From NCBI GenBank assembly GCA_964605655.1, contig CAZSDK010000009.1:62001-126000 (forward strand): a DNA stretch of 64,000 nucleotides, in the 5' to 3' direction. Source of the stretch: JAKLIX01 sp964605655. GTDB taxonomy: Bacteria > Bacteroidota > Bacteroidia > Bacteroidales > CAIXZF01. The notes beneath the pieces were generated by a model. It was not told the DNA's origin, made no database searches, and saw only the letters and a program-made list of their open reading frames with translations. Shown piece after piece: positions 17,189 to 25,382 of the stretch (position 1 is the first letter of the stretch; each line of letters opens with the position of its first letter). Both the position numbers and the translations under genes were made by a program.

Positions 17189-18100
17189 ATGTCAGTGACC
17201 GTCAATCGAGTGACTAAAATATACGGTAAGCAGAAAGCGCTGGACCAGGTGAGTTTTTCCATCTCAAAGGGAGAAGTGGTGGGATTCCTGGGCCCCAACG
17301 GTGCAGGGAAGTCAACCATGATGAAAATTCTCTCCTGTTTCATCCCGCCCACCTCAGGAGAGGCCAGTGTTTGCGGGTTTGATGTCCTGGAATACAGCCT
17401 GGAGGTAAGGAAAAAGGTAGGATACCTACCGGAAAACAATCCCCTCTACCTTGACATGTATGTTCGTGAATACCTGCGGTTTATCGCAGGACTTCATCAT
17501 CTTCGCCAGCCTGAGAAACAGATCGAAAAGGTGATTGGACTTACCGGACTGGGAGGGGAGCAGCAAAAAAAAATCGGTGCACTTTCCAAAGGATACCGCC
17601 AACGGGCAGGACTCGCCCAGGTCCTTTTGCATGATCCTGAAGTACTGATCCTGGATGAGCCCACCTCAGGACTCGATCCCAACCAACTAATAGAGATCAG
17701 GAACCTGATCGCCGAGATCGGCAAAGAAAAGACCGTCATGCTTTCCACTCACATCATGCAGGAAGTGGAAGCAGTATGCGACAGGGTCATCATCATAGAC
17801 CAGGGACATATCATCGCCGACGACCAAACCCTTTCCCTGTCCCACCTGGAGACTTCCAGGCAGGTCATCCTGCTGGAACTGAACCAGACGGTTTCGGAAG
17901 AACTCCTGTTGGAGATCCCGGGCATCGGGAAGGTGAGCTCGCTGGGAGCCACGAATTGGAGAATGGAGACTTCCATACCCGAGGATATTCGCCCGGTTAT
18001 TTTCCAGTTCGCTGTAGATCATCAACTTACAGTATTATCACTGGTCAGGGAGGAACAAAAGCTGGAGGCAGTCTTCCAGCAGTTGACACAAAAAGGGTAG
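17189..18100 (+). CDS. gldA: Gliding-motility-associated ABC transporter ATPase GldA
   Basis: This is a 303-aa ABC ATPase with Walker A GPNGAGKST at 35-43, Q-loop region YLPENNPLYLDMYVREYL, signature LSKGYRQRAGLAQ, Walker B VLILDEPTSGLD and H-loop STHIMQEVEAV. The start MSVTVNRVTKIYGKQKALD and the NPLY segment are typical of GldA, the ATP-binding part of the GldA-GldF-GldG exporter in Bacteroidota. No gldF or gldG permease follows here, so the pump partners are elsewhere or absent. The ATG at 17189 is preferred over 17033. Confidence 0.85.
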   Translation: MSVTVNRVTKIYGKQKALDQVSFSISKGEVVGFLGPNGAGKSTMMKILSCFIPPTSGEASVCGFDVLEYSLEVRKKVGYLPENNPLYLDMYVREYLRFIAGLHHLRQPEKQIEKVIGLTGLGGEQQKKIGALSKGYRQRAGLAQVLLHDPEVLILDEPTSGLDPNQLIEIRNLIAEIGKEKTVMLSTHIMQEVEAVCDRVIIIDQGHIIADDQTLSLSHLETSRQVILLELNQTVSEELLLEIPGIGKVSSLGATNWRMETSIPEDIRPVIFQFAVDHQLTVLSLVREEQKLEAVFQQLTQKG

Positions 18101-18130
18101 TACCGGCCTTTTTGAAGTCAGGGAATTTTG

Positions 18131-18138
18131 TATTTTTG
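18131..18138 (+). promoter_or_regulatory. Bacteroidota -7 box for metK
   Basis: TATTTTTG matches TAnnTTTG, 41 nt before the metK ATG. The leader is too short for the known SAM-I riboswitch. Confidence 0.5.
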
Positions 18139-18179
18139 CCCCTCAATTTTCATATCTAAACAGTAAATCATTCATATTT

Positions 18180-19499
18180 ATGGCTTATTATTTTTCATCT
18201 GAATCAGTTTCAGAAGGACATCCCGATAAAATCGCCGATCAGATTTCCGACGCCCTTCTCGACGAGTTCCTTCGCTGGGACCCTGAGAGCAAGGTAGCCT
18301 GTGAGACCCTGGTCACCACCGGCCTGGTGGTCTGCAGTGGCGAAGTGAAGACTGAAGCTTACATCGACATCCAGGATGTGGTCAGAGGCACCCTGAAATC
18401 CATTGGGTACACCAAGGCTGAGTACCGCTTTGATGCTGACTCCTGCGGTATCATCTCCACCATCCATGAGCAGTCACAAGACATCCGCCAGGGTGTGGTC
18501 CGTAGGAAGCCCGAAGAACAAGGCGCCGGAGACCAGGGCATGATGTTCGGCTATGCCAACGATGAAATGGACAACCTGGCACCCCTGCCCATTGAGATCG
18601 CCCATCGCCTGGTGCAGGACCTTGCCAAAATCCGCAAGGAAGGCAAAGTGATGAAATACCTGAGGCCCGACTCCAAATCCCAGGTGACCATCCTTTATAA
18701 TGACAAGGGCAAGGCCGAAAGGATAGAAACCATTGTCATCTCTACCCAGCACGATGATGAAGTGGTCCCCAAAAAGAAAACCACCGAGAAACAGACCCAG
18801 GAGATCATTAAACAGGACATCATCAAGCATCTCATCCCAAGGGTAAAGAAAAACCTGAAACCGGAACAGAGAAAGCTCTTTACCGACTCCACCCGGCTGC
18901 TGGTCAACCCTACCGGTAAGTTCGTCATCGGCGGACCTCATGGCGACACCGGTCTGACCGGAAGAAAGATCATTGTTGACACTTACGGAGGACGGGGAGC
19001 CCATGGTGGCGGAGCCTTCTCGGGAAAAGATGCTTCCAAGGTCGACCGTTCTGCTGCCTATGCCATGCGGCATTTGGCTAAAAACCTTGTGGCAGCCGGC
19101 GTGGCCGGGGAGGTGCTCGTTCAGGTGGCTTATGCCATCGGCGTGGCTGAACCACTCGGCATCTATGTCAATACTTTTGGCAGTGCCAAGGTTAAAAACA
19201 AAAAAGGACAATTGATCACCGATGGAGAAATCGCCGAGAAAGTGTTAAAGATCTTTGACCTGCGTCCTTTTAAGATCGTAGAGAAGTTCGGTCTGAAGAA
19301 CCCTATCTTCCTGCCGACGGCTACTTATGGTCATTTCGGACGCGACTGCGAGAAAAAGCCTGTGACCTTCTATTACCCCGTAAAAGGCGGCAAAGCTGCG
19401 AAAAAAGACGGCAGGAATGTCTGGATCAAAGAGGTGGAGTTCTTTACCTGGGAGAAGACCGATATGGTGCCGGCCGTCAAAAAGGAGTTTGGACTCTAG
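18180..19499 (+). CDS. metK: S-adenosylmethionine synthetase
   Basis: MetK makes SAM from methionine and ATP. At 439 aa it is about 50 residues longer than the E. coli enzyme, a length common in Bacteroidota because of a lysine-rich insertion (about 195-225). Signatures include ESVSEGHPDKIADQISDA near 8-25, GAGDQGMMFGYA near 120, the phosphate-binding loop GGGAFSGKDASKVDRSAAY, and GRDCEKKPV near the C-terminus. It is transcribed alone and followed by a hairpin terminator at about 19562-19600. Confidence 0.97.
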   Translation: MAYYFSSESVSEGHPDKIADQISDALLDEFLRWDPESKVACETLVTTGLVVCSGEVKTEAYIDIQDVVRGTLKSIGYTKAEYRFDADSCGIISTIHEQSQDIRQGVVRRKPEEQGAGDQGMMFGYANDEMDNLAPLPIEIAHRLVQDLAKIRKEGKVMKYLRPDSKSQVTILYNDKGKAERIETIVISTQHDDEVVPKKKTTEKQTQEIIKQDIIKHLIPRVKKNLKPEQRKLFTDSTRLLVNPTGKFVIGGPHGDTGLTGRKIIVDTYGGRGAHGGGAFSGKDASKVDRSAAYAMRHLAKNLVAAGVAGEVLVQVAYAIGVAEPLGIYVNTFGSAKVKNKKGQLITDGEIAEKVLKIFDLRPFKIVEKFGLKNPIFLPTATYGHFGRDCEKKPVTFYYPVKGGKAAKKDGRNVWIKEVEFFTWEKTDMVPAVKKEFGL

Positions 19500-19561
19500 C
19501 TTCCATTTCTTTGATCCCCTGAATTGATCATTCTTCAGGCTCTGTTACCAGATGATTCACA

Positions 19562-19600
19562 AAAAAAAATGGCTGTCTTAAAAGCGAGGCAGCCTCTTTT
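19562..19600. terminator. Bidirectional-looking terminator after metK
   Basis: A run of A residues, a stem GGCTGTCTT / GAGGCAGCC (9 bp with G-U pairs, loop AAAAGC) at 19571-19594, then TCTTTT. It can act on either strand and ends the metK transcript. Confidence 0.7.
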
Positions 19601-19781
19601 AATTTTAGATTGAGCCTTTCTTTTGCACGCCTGCCTGGCAGCAGACAGGCCCAAAAGAAAGGCTCGAAACCTGCCTGACTGCTTTCGGCAGGCAGGGAAA
19701 AGGGCGGCCCTGGGTTCTCGGCGACCCACTTTAGGCTTGATCCCTATTGCATTTAAATACTTGATTTGCAACTAATTGTAA
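19601..19781. other. Structured non-coding stretch with nested inverted repeats
   Basis: A perfect 14-bp inverted repeat (19612-19625 with 19652-19665) encloses GC-rich sequence rich in GCCTG/CAGGC. A second stem CCTGCC / GGCAGG follows at about 19670-19696. The only reading frame across it is low-complexity and lacks any family motif, so I do not call a gene. It may be the end of a decayed mobile element next to the IS1182-like remnant. Confidence 0.45.
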
Positions 19782-19965
19782 CTACCTCCTTCATTGGATG
19801 AGATGATTAATGAACATCACCCGGTTAGAGTTGTCAATCAATCGTTTTCGCAGTGAGCGGTTACAAGATGTACTCAGGCAGATTTTTGCTCAGTGGACTA
19901 ATAAGGTGGAAATGGAGACTGGATTGCTTGCAATAGCTCACAACCTGGCGAAAATCAAGAACTAA
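19782..19965 (+). pseudogene. Internally deleted IS1182-family transposase remnant
   Basis: Two pieces of the same transposase family lie about 80 bp apart. At 19782-19844 the frame reads LPPSLDEMINEHHPVRVVNQ, the conserved N-terminus of IS1182-type transposases. At about 19900-19965 another frame reads KVEMETGLLAIAHNLAKIKN followed by a stop, the conserved C-terminus. Between them the frame is broken by stops and the whole DDE catalytic core (about 350-450 residues in intact members) is missing. No start codon remains. This is the scar of an insertion sequence that has lost its interior. Confidence 0.72.
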
Positions 19966-19994
19966 TAACCAATGTTGCACTAAAAACAATATCA

Positions 19995-20100
19995 GTAGCC
20001 GCATAAGCGACCTTTTTTTTTATGCGGCCCGAACGTATGTGAGGGGGAGTCTTGCCGAAGGCGAGACGAGGAGCATAAAAAGCAGTCGCGTTGCGGCTAC
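19995..20100. repeat. Palindromic element with 16-bp imperfect terminal inverted repeats
   Basis: Left end GTAGCCGCATAAGCGAC (19995-20011) pairs with right end GTCGCGTTGCGGCTAC (20085-20100), allowing a one-base bulge. Inside are a second inverted pair GCCGCATA / TATGCGGC around a T-run and a small stem GTCTTGCC / GGCGAGAC (20049-20066). There is no coding frame. It looks like a REP- or MITE-type element adjoining the transposase remnant. Confidence 0.5.
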
Positions 20101-20133
20101 GGGGCCCGCCCGGCCTGAGGGCATTAAATCTAT

Positions 20134-20175
20134 AAAGAAAAGAAGGCGTCCCAAAAGGACGCCTTCTTTTCTTTT
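20134..20175. terminator. Strong intrinsic terminator (18-bp perfect stem)
   Basis: The left arm at 20134-20151 and right arm at 20157-20174 are perfectly complementary, with core AGGCGTCC / GGACGCCT and a 5-nt loop CAAAA. A-rich and T-rich ends let it work on both strands. It lies 18 bp past the stop of the minus-strand T9SS gene at 20193. Confidence 0.85.
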
Positions 20176-20192
20176 ATCCTTTAATTAAAAGA

Positions 20193-20924
20193 CTACCTGA
20201 TCACCAGCTTCCGGGTAACAAGGCTTTCACCATTCACCAGGAGTGAATAGAAATAAATGCCTTTTTGAAGATCACCCACCGGAAGGTCGAGTTTCCCGTT
20301 GGATTCAGCCAGAGGTGCATTAGCCACTTCCTCCCCGAGAAGGTTGACTACTCTTACGAATGCGTTGGCACTGCCGTCAGCAGGCAGTTGGTAGTTGAAC
20401 GACACCAGGCTGGAAGCAGGATTGGGATATGCTGCCGAAAAACGGACTCCCGGGCCGTAAACATCATCGGTTCCAAGATACCCGGCATTATAAAACACCT
20501 GGACACAGGCAGAATCCGTGGGATGGTTCTTGATATAAAACACATACCGTATCTTGGAGATTCCTTTAATGCCGGCTGCATCATAGTCACCCGTGAAGCT
20601 ACTGGAATTGGTCTGGTTGGGACCTAACCCCATGGCATCAGGCGGCTCGTAAATGTTAGGAGGATAGCAGAGCACCCAGCAGAAAAAGTTGCTGGTACCG
20701 GGTACGGTATCGATGATGACTTTCTTCACCATGACATCAATACCTGAGCTGGTGTTATTGGTCACAAAAACGTGGGCAACCATAGGCAGGTTCATGTCGC
20801 CGGAAACCATCATGATCCCATCATTGGGGATGGGGCCGTCGGCATTCGACAGGCTGATACTTTGCCCGGATACCAGTAGGGTACTCACACATAATACGGT
20901 AAAAAGGGTAAGGATTTTCTTCAT
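20193..20924 (-). CDS. Small secreted protein with T9SS type A sorting domain
   Basis: This is an exported protein of 243 aa from the ATG at 20924. It has a signal peptide (MKKILTLFTVLCVSTLLVSG) and a ~135-residue N-terminal beta-rich domain that resembles bacterial pro-protease/cohesin-like sandwich domains but is not recognised. The T9SS type A sorting domain starts at SAAYPNPASSLVSFNYQLP and ends GIYFYSLLVNGESLVTRKLVIR. It is expected to cross the outer membrane through the type IX system. It is first in a row of four such cargo genes, with a strong terminator downstream. Confidence 0.82.
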   Translation of the reverse strand: MKKILTLFTVLCVSTLLVSGQSISLSNADGPIPNDGIMMVSGDMNLPMVAHVFVTNNTSSGIDVMVKKVIIDTVPGTSNFFCWVLCYPPNIYEPPDAMGLGPNQTNSSSFTGDYDAAGIKGISKIRYVFYIKNHPTDSACVQVFYNAGYLGTDDVYGPGVRFSAAYPNPASSLVSFNYQLPADGSANAFVRVVNLLGEEVANAPLAESNGKLDLPVGDLQKGIYFYSLLVNGESLVTRKLVIR

Positions 20925-21028
20925 AGATTCATTTTTAAAATTCACTGTTAAAGCCTGTCAGGAGTCTTCCTGAAACAGAAGCGCAAAGATACAAATTATC
21001 TGCAACCTCCAGACAATACTGTACCTGA

Positions 21029-21151
21029 AAAGTTGCCTCTGCATCTTCTGAAATGGCCTTGCTGAAGAACGCCACGGATATCAAAGTGGAGCACCTGGCC
21101 GAGGCCATCCACTACTGGAGCCTGGACCAGGAGACGTGGGGGACTTTCTAA
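21029..21151 (+). pseudogene. 3' fragment of a yifB/comM-like Mg-chelatase-family gene
   Basis: An open stretch of 40 codons ends in TAA at 21149-21151 and reads ..LKNATDIKVEHLAEAIHYW and then SLDQETWGTF. That resembles the C-terminal tail of YifB/ComM AAA+ proteins, which typically end HLAEAIQYRSLDR followed by a few residues. The body of the gene is absent, and an in-frame stop lies just upstream. The first base-level homology with the 125-bp repeat begins in this tail, so the fragment and repeat copy 1 form one unit. The assignment is from memory of the family tail, and the fragment is short. Confidence 0.5.
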
Positions 21152-21270
21152 GTCCACAAATTTCACAAATTAGCACGAAATAATTTGTGGTTTGGAATCC
21201 GCGGATAACAACAACTTCGGCAATATGCCGGAAGTATTAAGGACGTAGCCAGAGGCTACGGCCAACGTGG
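21146..21270. repeat. 125-bp dispersed direct repeat, copy 1
   Basis: It runs from TTCTAAGTCCACAAATT to GGCTACGGCCAACGTGG. By eye it differs from copy 3 at 10 of 125 positions. It contains three hairpins: a 9-bp stem CCACAAATT/AATTTGTGG (21154-21162 with 21182-21190), ACTTCGGCA/TGCCGGAAGT with a bulge, and CGTAGCC/GGCTACG. It ends 4 bp before the stop of the minus-strand gene 21275-22813. Confidence 0.85.
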
Positions 21271-21274
21271 ATAT

Positions 21275-22813
21275 TTACTTTTCAACCACGAACTTACCTT
21301 TGGCCACTATAGTATTGTTCTTTTTCAGGACAGCAAAATAGATGCCTGAAGGCAAAGAGGATACGTTATACCTCACCAACCCCTGGTATGGTGCAAAATA
21401 TTCTTTATGGATAACCGATCCCAGTAAGCTCAGTATTTGAAACTCCATTGGTTTATTGTTGTTTGCAATGTCCGTCTCAAATCTGACCCATTCATGTGCA
21501 GGATTGGGTATTACGGTAATATTGCATAAACCGGACGCAGGAATATTCGTTTCATCCACTCCCTGAGGGTAACCTATTCGATAGTTGGGAACATTGGGAG
21601 GAGCACCGTAATTTATTTTCGGCAGAGTGATGGCTCTTTGAATAACCTCGCATAAAGTGCCTGGCATATCGGGTTGGTTGATGATATGGAAATAAGGCGT
21701 AGCACTTGTAATATAAATCTTACCATCAGGGGCTCCATGAATGAAGCCAAACATCGTAGGAACAATATTCATATACCGGAAACCATCCCATGTTGCAACC
21801 ACTGTGGCTTCAAAATTAGGGTTAAAACTGTCCTGCAGATCCCACTGATACAATCTTTTACCGAGAGGTGCATATAAAAAGCGGGAATTGGGTGAAAAAC
21901 TGCATCCATACACCCAGGTATTGCTATCGAGGAAAGAAATATCCCTGTAATTGCTGAGTAAACCTGTCGACCGGTCAAAGTCAAAAACGCCGGCAGGATG
22001 AAAAGATAGTTGTGTATTTGGGTTTGTAGGCAGATCAGAAATAAAGGCAAACTTTGTCCCATCAGGTGAAAAAGCAGAGACACAGTCTCTGTTTGGAATT
22101 ACAAACCCGATATTGAGTTTATCAAATATATGAATACCTTCCGGATCAATAAGTATCCTGAAATACTTTGACTGGTTGGCTTCACCAAAAAACAACCACC
22201 AGTCATTGTTATTGCTATGCCTTATGGCTGATAATCCACCCTGACCTAAAGAATCTTCAATAACGCAATTATTTTTGGAAATGACATCTCCTAAACCATT
22301 ATTCCTTGTCATAGAAACTTTGGTCATCAGTAATTTATCAACGTTCAACCCATCATCATTTCCATGCATGTGAAAAATATAATAAATTGAGTCACAGCCC
22401 GGATCTTTTATAATGACAGAACTAAAGAAAATTCTATACCCTTGGTTTACTGAATCATACTGCTGATACCAATAACCAAAATTTAATGAATCGCCATGAG
22501 GCATAATATCTCCGTTTCTATCCCCGACATACATACCATTAGTAAAAAACAACAGATCTCCTTCCTCATTGCAGATTACACTGTTACCTACACCCATGTT
22601 CAATCCATGTGAAAAAGACCCATAAATCATCGGTTCATAGTTAAAGTCAAAGTTCAAGCCTCCGGTGTAAACCGATTCGATCCTTCCATTTCCTAAAACC
22701 CATATATAGTCTCTTTTTGCATCGGGGTTGATCTGGTAAAAACATTCTGCAACCAATCCTGACAGAAAAAGGTAAATCATACAAACAATGGTGCATGGTC
22801 TAGGTACACTCAT
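21275..22813 (-). CDS. Secreted beta-propeller-like protein with T9SS type A sorting domain
   Basis: This is a 512-aa exported protein. A hydrophobic N-terminus (about 8-24) acts as a signal peptide; an internal ATG at residue 12 could be the true start. The body (25-420) has repeated beta motifs such as GDLLFFTNG, SAFSPDGTKFAFIS, GCSFSPNSRFLYAP and GAPDGKIYITS, as in WD40/PD40 propellers. The C-terminal ~85 residues (VIPNPAHEWVRFE to GIYFAVLKKN) form a T9SS type A sorting domain. It is visibly more AT-rich than the flanking housekeeping genes and lies exactly between repeat copies 1 and 2, which suggests transfer as a cassette. The ligand is unknown. Confidence 0.82.
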   Translation of the reverse strand: MSVPRPCTIVCMIYLFLSGLVAECFYQINPDAKRDYIWVLGNGRIESVYTGGLNFDFNYEPMIYGSFSHGLNMGVGNSVICNEEGDLLFFTNGMYVGDRNGDIMPHGDSLNFGYWYQQYDSVNQGYRIFFSSVIIKDPGCDSIYYIFHMHGNDDGLNVDKLLMTKVSMTRNNGLGDVISKNNCVIEDSLGQGGLSAIRHSNNNDWWLFFGEANQSKYFRILIDPEGIHIFDKLNIGFVIPNRDCVSAFSPDGTKFAFISDLPTNPNTQLSFHPAGVFDFDRSTGLLSNYRDISFLDSNTWVYGCSFSPNSRFLYAPLGKRLYQWDLQDSFNPNFEATVVATWDGFRYMNIVPTMFGFIHGAPDGKIYITSATPYFHIINQPDMPGTLCEVIQRAITLPKINYGAPPNVPNYRIGYPQGVDETNIPASGLCNITVIPNPAHEWVRFETDIANNNKPMEFQILSLLGSVIHKEYFAPYQGLVRYNVSSLPSGIYFAVLKKNNTIVAKGKFVVEK

Positions 22814-22944
22814 AACTCATTATTTGATTCAGGGAACCGCTAATGCACAAAAATAGCGAAACTGCTGATGAAAATCAAGAGATTTTATTTTACCCCTTAT
22901 TAAGCGCAGCGCTTCCCCAGGCTCAACTGGGGACGTGGGGGGTG

Positions 22945-23069
22945 TTCTAAGTCTACAAATTTCACAAATTAGCACGAAATAATTTGTAGTTTGGAATCCG
23001 CGGACAACAACAGCTTCGGCAAGATGCCTGAGGTATAAAGGACGTCGCCAGAGGCTACGCCCAACGGGG
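22945..23069. repeat. 125-bp dispersed direct repeat, copy 2
   Basis: Same orientation and length as copies 1 and 3, with about 3 mismatches to copy 3. The first stem is CTACAAATT/AATTTGTAG (22953-22961 with 22981-22989), a compensatory change relative to copy 1. It ends 6 bp before the stop of the minus-strand gene 23076-25043. The preceding ~30 bp weakly resemble the yifB-like tail. Confidence 0.85.
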
Positions 23070-23075
23070 TTTTCC

Positions 23076-25043
23076 TTATTCCTTAAATACCTTTCTCATG
23101 CTTTTTCTGCCGTCTGAAAGCTGTAATTCAAGAAGGTAGACGCCCGAGGAGCATGTTTCCATGTTAAAATGAAGTAAGGGGATTAAACCTTTTAGAATCT
23201 GCAGTTTCTGTCCCTGGACACTGTAAAGGGTGACTGTAAGAGGAAGCAGAGCGGGATTCTCAATATATACCGCTGATGTTACAGGATTTGGATATATATT
23301 AAGCGGCAGGGCCAGGGGCTCATTGATCCCTACACCTGTGATACTCAGGCAGCTGTCCCTGATACCACAGTAGTTATAGGCTTTTAAACACAGGCTGAAA
23401 TTTCCTCCGGTGGAATAGGTATGAGTGATTACCGTGTTTTGATTCAGGTAGTGGGTTACAGTACCATCACCCCAATCCCAGTACAGGCTGTCCAACTGAC
23501 CGGTGGCAGACCCTGTCACGCTAATAGTGTACCCGATAATTTCCAGGACATGGGGTTGAGGGATAGCCACCATACAACCGCAAGACGGATTGGTTGATAC
23601 CTTGGCAATAAAGAAATCGTTGGGCCCTCCATGACTGCTTATACCGGGTCCTGAAGAGGGATATAAACTGTCAGCGAAGAAACCTCCGGCATAGATGTTT
23701 CCGTCAATATCGCTGATCATGTTCATTATCCGTGAACTGGCATTGTTTACTCTTGTAGCCAGGGCCCAGGAGAACCAGCTAAGACCCGTATCGATTTCCA
23801 TTAAAAAGGGATATGCAGTGTTAAAAGTTGACATGGGTTTTATCGTATCTGACAAGTTATAGATTGTAGGGCCAATACCTGTCCATCCACCCAGTACTAT
23901 TCCTGAGTAAGTGGTTGTTATAGCGTCAAAGACTGTCAGGCGGTGCGGGTAAAGCTGCTTTAACCTGATAAAATGACCGTTATCCTGCCTGAAACTTGCT
24001 ACCAGAGGAACAGGAACCCATTGAATGACACCGTTTGGGTTAGTCACCACAGTGCCGAAAAAACTCACACTATCTTGGGCTTCTCCGGGAAGGAATACAT
24101 TGCCACCTTTTAATGCAGGCCTTCCATACATAAACTTTCCCTGATGCAGTGTAATATCTCCACCGACATATTGTAACCATTGAACAGTTCCGGCAGTATT
24201 GAATTTTGCCAGGCCGCCAAGGTTAACATTCTCTCCAGGGGCAATTGTATCATTTCCCACGGCCACAGTATCCTGGTAACCCATGGCCCAGCATATGTAA
24301 TAATTGTCGTCAGCATCCAGTGAAAATACCGGCCCGTGAATTCTTCCGACCAGATCAAGTTTTGTAACTTCAAACAAATTCCCGTCAGCCTGGTTAAATT
24401 TTAAAACATAGAATCCCCTGGAGGGAAAATTGAAAGAACCCCAGGTGCCTGTGTAAGTAGTTGCCGCAAGTATGCAAATATTACCATAACTATCCTGTCT
24501 GGCATCACAAAATTCAAGATTCAATGGCGCTGTTGGAGGAACAAAATTTATCCAAACGGTGTGTCCGGAAGAGTCTACCTTAACGACAACTTTTCCTTCC
24601 ACTCCCGGAGTTCCTGCAGGACAGGTACTGTCTCCATAATGTGTGGGGGAATTCATATAGGGAATAACCGCAGCACTAATGTAGGTATTGCCATCTTTGT
24701 CAGTACACATACAGTAACAATAATCATTAACAGCACCGCCAAAATATCTTGCCCAGCGAAAATTACCTTCACAAGTGTAACTGAATACTGCAAAGTCATC
24801 ATAACCAAAGCCATGGGCCATATATGAGGTATCAATCTGTATGGATGAATAAAATATCATGCTCATGCCATAGATGTTTCCTGCCTGGTCTGTCCCCAGC
24901 CAATGGCAATCTTCTTCCAGGTTGCTGCTGACGGGAGCGCCCTGGCTGCCCCCACCTCTAACCCACTGCCAGGTTGTTGACTGGGAAAAACTGCTGAGAG
25001 TTAAGGGAAAAAGCAGTAAACTAATAAGTAGTTTTCTTCTCAT
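23076..25043 (-). CDS. Secreted PKD-domain protein with T9SS type A sorting domain
   Basis: This 655-aa exported protein has a signal peptide (MRRKLLISLLLFPLTLSSFS). A ~450-residue region carries repeats of the kind found in SBBP/beta-propeller proteins (DNYYICWAMG, GNIYAGGFFAD, GNTYISAAV). A PKD domain follows at about 495-570 (LYWDWGDGT and a later HTYSTGGNFSLCLKAYN). The T9SS type A sorting domain begins INIYPNPVT-like at about 580 and ends YLLELQLSDGRKSMRKVFKE. It probably binds polysaccharide or another polymer at the cell surface. It is AT-rich like its neighbour and bounded by repeat copies 2 and 3. Confidence 0.84.
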   Translation of the reverse strand: MRRKLLISLLLFPLTLSSFSQSTTWQWVRGGGSQGAPVSSNLEEDCHWLGTDQAGNIYGMSMIFYSSIQIDTSYMAHGFGYDDFAVFSYTCEGNFRWARYFGGAVNDYCYCMCTDKDGNTYISAAVIPYMNSPTHYGDSTCPAGTPGVEGKVVVKVDSSGHTVWINFVPPTAPLNLEFCDARQDSYGNICILAATTYTGTWGSFNFPSRGFYVLKFNQADGNLFEVTKLDLVGRIHGPVFSLDADDNYYICWAMGYQDTVAVGNDTIAPGENVNLGGLAKFNTAGTVQWLQYVGGDITLHQGKFMYGRPALKGGNVFLPGEAQDSVSFFGTVVTNPNGVIQWVPVPLVASFRQDNGHFIRLKQLYPHRLTVFDAITTTYSGIVLGGWTGIGPTIYNLSDTIKPMSTFNTAYPFLMEIDTGLSWFSWALATRVNNASSRIMNMISDIDGNIYAGGFFADSLYPSSGPGISSHGGPNDFFIAKVSTNPSCGCMVAIPQPHVLEIIGYTISVTGSATGQLDSLYWDWGDGTVTHYLNQNTVITHTYSTGGNFSLCLKAYNYCGIRDSCLSITGVGINEPLALPLNIYPNPVTSAVYIENPALLPLTVTLYSVQGQKLQILKGLIPLLHFNMETCSSGVYLLELQLSDGRKSMRKVFKE

Positions 25044-25273
25044 CTCTGACTGTTTTTAATCTGAAAATTGTTGTTAAAGATACATAAAGTAATCTCCGTT
25101 AACCATAGCGGGACCTTCGCCTAAAGAGATGCATCTTGCAAAAAACCTTCCTGGTTATCCATTTTTCAGAGAAAATGTATCTATATGATAGAAGCAGCTA
25201 CTGTTGTTACCGTATGCTTGCTTATTGATAAATCATTGATTATTATAATAATACGCTCCAAGTATTATAACGT

Positions 25274-25363
25274 ATGATAAAAGTAAATCCAACGTTGATT
25301 CCTGACGAGGTGATTGTCAATAAGATATATCAGATCAGAGACTATACACTACAGGAGCCCTGA
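25274..25363 (+). pseudogene. Truncated N-terminus of an ORF6N-domain gene
   Basis: A 29-codon frame begins MIKVNPTLIPDEVIVNKIYQIRD and stops soon after. The segment LIPDEVIVNKIYQIR is characteristic of the start of ORF6N (KilA-N-like) DNA-binding proteins, which normally run to about 150-280 residues and continue with a VMLDRDLAELYGV-type motif. Here the frame changes at YT, where the yifB-like tail of repeat copy 3 begins, so the gene was cut by that element. Only about 23 residues support the call. Confidence 0.5.
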
Positions 25364-25382
25364 CAAGGGGGCCTGGGGGACT

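Noticed and set aside
18101..18179. SAM riboswitch before metK
   Set aside because: Only 79 bp separate gldA and metK and no kink-turn or conserved SAM-box pattern is visible. A plain -7 box explains the region.
19535..19771. 78-aa minus-strand frame
   Set aside because: It runs through the terminator and inverted repeats, is Arg/Ala/Lys-rich with no family motif, and has no promoter or ribosome site.
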